Assembly (NCBI GenBank): GCA_900541505.1
Contig: UQKK01000067.1
Location: 1-8,358 of the forward strand
Source of the DNA: an uncultured Ruminococcus sp.
Lineage (GTDB): Bacteria; Bacillota; Clostridia; Lachnospirales; Lachnospiraceae
Direction: 5' to 3'
DNA length: 8,358 bases
The notes below the pieces were generated by a model that was given only the letters and a program-made list of their open reading frames with translations, searched no databases and was not told the DNA's origin. A program made the position numbers and the translations under genes. This document shows, piece by piece, positions 5,697-8,358 of this stretch (position 1 is the first letter of the stretch; each line of letters opens with the position of its first letter).

Positions 5697-6389
5697 TTAC
5701 TTATACATGATAAGAGGCGGTTCTATCCTGACTCTTGATTTTGCGCCCCTTACTCCTTCAATAAGTACCATCGTCGGCTCCTTGTGCACATAGGGGTGTA
5801 CAAACTGCAGCCTCTTGGGTTCTATTTTATACTGATTCATTTTAATCATAATCTCCGTCATCCTAAACGGGCGGTGTATCATATAGAACCTGCCTTTGTC
5901 CTGCATAAGCTTCATACTCTCCCTTAAAATATCATCCAGAGAGCATAAAATCTCATGCCTGGCAATCGCCATCGCATCTTTTGGATTCTGCAGTCCGTGC
6001 TGGTAAACCATATACGGCGGATTCACCGTAATCACATCAAAAAAGGCAGGCTTAAAAATCTGTGCCGCCTCCTTGATATCCCCTGTCACAATATCGATTT
6101 TGTCTTCCAGATGGTTATGCGCCACACTGCGCCTTGCCATCTGAGCACTCTCCTTTTGTATCTCCAGTCCGGTAAAGTGCTTTCCCTTTGTCTTGGCAGT
6201 CAAAAGGATGGGAATGATTCCTGTCCCGGTCCCCATATCCAAAACCGTCTCATTTTCTTTTACTTTCACAAAATCCGAGAGAAGGACTGCATCCACCCCG
6301 AAGCAAAAACGGTCCGGACTCTGTATCAGTTCCAGCCCGTTTAGCTGCAGGTCATCCAGCCGTTCTCCCGGAAATAATTTACTTGTCAT
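5697..6389 (-). CDS. trmN6: tRNA1(Val) (adenine37-N6)-methyltransferase family protein
   Basis: 230 residues, class I S-adenosylmethionine-dependent methyltransferase of the TrmN6/YfiC (Bacillus YabB) family. The start GERLDDLQLNGLELIQ (8-23) followed by FCFGVDAVLLSDF (28-40) is characteristic. Motif I is VLDMGTGTGIIP (49-60), the acidic residue of motif II is in GLEI (74-77), and the catalytic NPPY is at 123-126, typical of N6-adenine methylation. It is expected to methylate A37 next to the anticodon of a tRNA; whether the substrate is the same as in E. coli is not known here. ATG 6389 overlaps the 3' end of ricT by 11 nt, so translation is probably coupled; the RBS before it is weak. The protein ends at PPLIMYK, somewhat shorter than the E. 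coli and Bacillus relatives (about 245 residues). Confidence 0.9.
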   Translation of the reverse strand: MTSKLFPGERLDDLQLNGLELIQSPDRFCFGVDAVLLSDFVKVKENETVLDMGTGTGIIPILLTAKTKGKHFTGLEIQKESAQMARRSVAHNHLEDKIDIVTGDIKEAAQIFKPAFFDVITVNPPYMVYQHGLQNPKDAMAIARHEILCSLDDILRESMKLMQDKGRFYMIHRPFRMTEIMIKMNQYKIEPKRLQFVHPYVHKEPTMVLIEGVRGAKSRVRIEPPLIMYK

Positions 6390-7284
6390 CTAATTTAGAC
6401 GCCCCTTCATTTTTCTCCAAAGCCGCCAGCTTCTTCATTTCCTCTTTTGAAACTTTTGCTTTCTTCTTTCTGGGTCTGAATTTCAGTTCCTCTGCCTTGT
6501 ATTCACGGATTTCCTTTTCATCGTTCTCCAGGTTCACGACTACTTTCACCTGTTTTCTCAGTACACTTAAGGAATGTACCGTCCCTGTCAATCCCTCTAC
6601 TGTGGTCACGCTGTCTCCCACGGAAGGAAGCTGGCTGTTCAGCTCCTCATATGTCTCCTGCTCATTCGTCAGGCAGCACATCAGTCGTCCGCACACACCG
6701 GATATCTTCGTAGGATTCAGGGAAAGATTCTGCTCCTTCGCCATCTTGATGGACACCGCCGCAAATTCAGAAAGATATGTGCTGCAGCACAGCGGTCGTC
6801 CGCAGATTCCGATTCCTCCGCGAATCTTCGTCTCATCTCTGACACCAATCTGCCGCAGTTCAATCCTTGTCCGAAATACTGCTGCCAAATCCTTGACCAG
6901 TTCCCGGAAATCAATCCTGCCATCCGCTGTAAAATAGAACAATACCTTGTTATTATCAAATGTATATTCCGCATCAATGAGCTTCATCTCCAGCCCATGC
7001 TTGCGTATCTTTTCCAGGCAAATCTTAAATGCCTCTTTTTCCTTCTCCCGGTTTTTGCTCTCCGTCTTTCTGTCCTGCTCTGTCGCTATGCGTATCACAG
7101 CTTTTAACGGCTGCACCACTTCTTCGTCCTTTACTTCCTTGGGCCCGCTCACGACACGCCCGTATTCCACGCCTCTCGCTGTCTCCACGATGACATGGTC
7201 ACCCTGCTTTACCTGCAGTTTTCCCGGTGCAAAAAAGTATATCTTTCCGGCAGTACGGAATCTTACACCTATTACCTTTGTCAT
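6379..7284 (-). CDS. ricT: PSP1-domain iron-sulfur regulatory protein RicT (YaaT)
   Basis: 301 residues. The PSP1 C-terminal domain is recognisable from the cysteine motifs GICGRPLCCSTYL (158-170) and GVCGRLMCC (196-204), giving C161, C166, C167, C198, C203 and C204. The N-terminus (VIGVRFRTAGKIYFFAP) and GDHVIVETARGVEYGRV (28-44) match YaaT. The C-terminal tail from about 269 is Lys/Glu-rich, low in complexity and probably disordered. In Bacillus subtilis RicT forms a complex with RicA and RicF that binds 4Fe-4S clusters, stimulates RNase Y-dependent mRNA processing and promotes sporulation, biofilm and competence; RicA and RicF are not in this window. The gene lies 5 nt after holB and overlaps trmN6, as in the Bacillus cluster except that yabA is absent. 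AAGGAG is present about 11 nt before ATG. Confidence 0.92.
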   Translation of the reverse strand: MTKVIGVRFRTAGKIYFFAPGKLQVKQGDHVIVETARGVEYGRVVSGPKEVKDEEVVQPLKAVIRIATEQDRKTESKNREKEKEAFKICLEKIRKHGLEMKLIDAEYTFDNNKVLFYFTADGRIDFRELVKDLAAVFRTRIELRQIGVRDETKIRGGIGICGRPLCCSTYLSEFAAVSIKMAKEQNLSLNPTKISGVCGRLMCCLTNEQETYEELNSQLPSVGDSVTTVEGLTGTVHSLSVLRKQVKVVVNLENDEKEIREYKAEELKFRPRKKKAKVSKEEMKKLAALEKNEGASKLDDK

Positions 7285-7289
7285 TCTTC

Positions 7290-8285
7290 CTAGTTCTCCT
7301 TTATTGTCAATAAAAGCAATTCCATCGTCAGTTCAAAATTTACGTTTGCTTTCATCCTTGCTTTTGCCTTCTCCAGGCCGTCCAGGATATTCTCAATCCC
7401 CTCATAGGAGCTCTTGCTCGCCCGCTCCTTGATATATTTCAGTTGGTCGGAGAAGACCACCCTGTCCACATTTTTCGTAGCCTTGTAGATAAGTACATCC
7501 CGATACCATATGGCGATAACATCCAGATAATCATTGATTTCCAGCTTGTACGTCATACATTTCTTCACTGCTTCCATCAGGTCGCTGACACTCATCTCAT
7601 CGATATTGCGCAGAAGATGTACCGCTTCTTCCTTAATCTCGTTGAAATACTCGGATGTAGCGAGCATAATCGCTTTCCCCATATTTCCCTGGGCAAACGC
7701 CACGCACACATCCGCTTTGTAATCCGGTATCTCCATCTGCTCCATCAAATATTTTTTCACAAGCTGGTCTTTGATATTGCGCAGCTTCATCATCACACAT
7801 CTGGAGCGAATCGTTGGCAGCAATACCTCTGCATTTTCCGTCAAAAGCATGATAACCGCATACTCCGGCGGTTCCTCAATCGTCTTAAGGAGCGCGTTCT
7901 GCGCCTGTACGCTCATCAAATCCGCCTCAGGAATAATGTAAATCTTATATTTACTGCTATACGGCTTAATTACAATGTCATTGTTGACCTGTTCCCTGAT
8001 GTCATCCACACTGATAGTATTCGGCTTCTCGTGTGTAACCCGGATAATATCCGGCTGATTGCCGCTCAGCGCCTGCCTGCATGACTGACATTTCCCGCAG
8101 GCATCTCCGTCCTCATCCCGATTCTGACACTGTAAGCTCATGGCAAACAGGCTCGCCAGCATCTTCTTACCGGCGCCCCTCTCTCCATTCAAAATATATG
8201 CATGGGATACAGCATCTGCCTTCACCGCATTTCCAATATATTTAATAATATTTTTGTGTCCTACAACATCTTTAAAACCACTCAT
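7290..8285 (-). CDS. holB: DNA polymerase III delta prime subunit (clamp loader)
   Basis: 331 residues. The N-terminus FKDVVGHKNIIKYIGNAV (4-21) and SHAYILNGERGAGK (27-40) are typical of delta prime. The P-loop reads GERGAGK-K (34-41), with Lys instead of Ser/Thr at the last position. Four cysteines, C53, C63, C66 and C69, form the zinc module. IIPEADLMSVQAQNALLKTI (117-136) is the degenerate Walker B and following helix, and TIRSRC (158-163) contains the SRC motif that supplies an arginine finger in trans. Delta prime is part of the clamp-loader AAA+ pentamer that opens and loads the sliding clamp; it usually does not hydrolyse ATP, which fits the altered motifs. The start ATG 8285 is preceded by GGGTGATAAG, which matches the 3' extension of the Shine-Dalgarno sequence. 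It is the first gene of the holB-ricT-trmN6-rsmI cluster in this window. Confidence 0.93.
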   Translation of the reverse strand: MSGFKDVVGHKNIIKYIGNAVKADAVSHAYILNGERGAGKKMLASLFAMSLQCQNRDEDGDACGKCQSCRQALSGNQPDIIRVTHEKPNTISVDDIREQVNNDIVIKPYSSKYKIYIIPEADLMSVQAQNALLKTIEEPPEYAVIMLLTENAEVLLPTIRSRCVMMKLRNIKDQLVKKYLMEQMEIPDYKADVCVAFAQGNMGKAIMLATSEYFNEIKEEAVHLLRNIDEMSVSDLMEAVKKCMTYKLEINDYLDVIAIWYRDVLIYKATKNVDRVVFSDQLKYIKERASKSSYEGIENILDGLEKAKARMKANVNFELTMELLLLTIKEN

Positions 8286-8307
8286 CTTATCACCCGCTGT
8301 TCCTTTT

Positions 8308-8357
8308 CAAGACTCGCCCGCGAGTCTTGGCGCGGGATTCGGGTCAGCTCTGCTGAC
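8308..8357 (-). repeat. Palindromic leader upstream of holB with two perfect hairpins
   Basis: A 9-bp perfect inverted repeat, CAAGACTCG (8308-8316) and CGAGTCTTG (8321-8329), closes a 4-nt loop. A second, GTCAGC (8343-8348) and GCTGAC (8352-8357), closes a 3-nt loop. A third pairing, CCCGCG (8317-8322) with CGCGGG (8331-8336), excludes the first. On the minus strand neither stem is followed by a T-run. It may be a terminator or attenuator part for the gene beyond the edge, a structured 5' leader, or a dispersed palindromic repeat; the sequence cannot decide. Confidence 0.5.
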
Positions 8358-8358
8358 A

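Noticed and set aside
6383..7432. Plus-strand open frames of 161-184 codons opposite ricT and holB.
   Set aside because: Ser/Phe/Leu-rich translations typical of reverse-strand shadows; the minus-strand genes have clear family motifs throughout.
7290..8285. Broken P-loop in holB (Lys41 in place of Ser/Thr) as a sign of a defective gene.
   Set aside because: Delta prime subunits commonly have degenerate ATPase motifs, and the zinc module and SRC motif are intact.

Overview
The window looks like chromosomal DNA from a spore-forming, low-to-moderate-GC Firmicute, most likely a Lachnospiraceae-type Clostridium relative. The reasons are the Bacillus/Clostridium gene order holB-ricT-trmN6-rsmI, the spore maturation genes spmA and spmB, strong AGGAG-type ribosome binding sites, and the protein sequences themselves. 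Genus cannot be fixed by reading. Coding density is high and no stretch over 300 bases lacks a gene. I see no tRNA, rRNA, CRISPR array, transposase or att-like site.

Layout, right to left. The minus strand from 8285 to 4764 carries a housekeeping cluster: holB (clamp-loader delta prime), ricT (PSP1/YaaT family), trmN6 (tRNA A37 methyltransferase family) and rsmI (16S rRNA C1402 ribose methyltransferase). The genes are tightly packed, with a 5-nt gap, an 11-nt overlap and a 90-nt spacer. The Bacillus genes yabA and yazA are missing from this order. rsmI meets a plus-strand gene tail to tail at about 4755-4764. That gene is a stand-alone MalK-like ABC ATPase with no permease, no C-terminal regulatory domain, a destroyed LSGGQ signature and an H-to-N change in the switch histidine.

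The centre is a sporulation module. spmB runs on the plus strand (3391-3918). A secreted DUF885 metallopeptidase-like lipoprotein and spmA run on the minus strand (3240-832). spmA and spmB, normally adjacent, are therefore split and divergent. The 150-nt region between the two arms holds a sigma-E-like promoter candidate on each strand, which would keep both halves in the mother-cell regulon. The peptidase-like gene sits directly upstream of spmA, the position that the D,D-carboxypeptidase gene dacB holds in the Bacillus dacB-spmA-spmB operon.

The left edge (640-1) is the first 213 codons of a minus-strand gene that I recognise as a JetA-type (DUF5716) subunit of a Wadjet anti-plasmid SMC system. 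The rest of that system (jetB, jetC, jetD) would lie beyond the left end and cannot be seen here.

The best leads are the degenerate ABC ATPase and its odd leader, the split and divergently promoted spore maturation locus with its peptidase-like partner, the Wadjet edge, and the structured leader upstream of holB.
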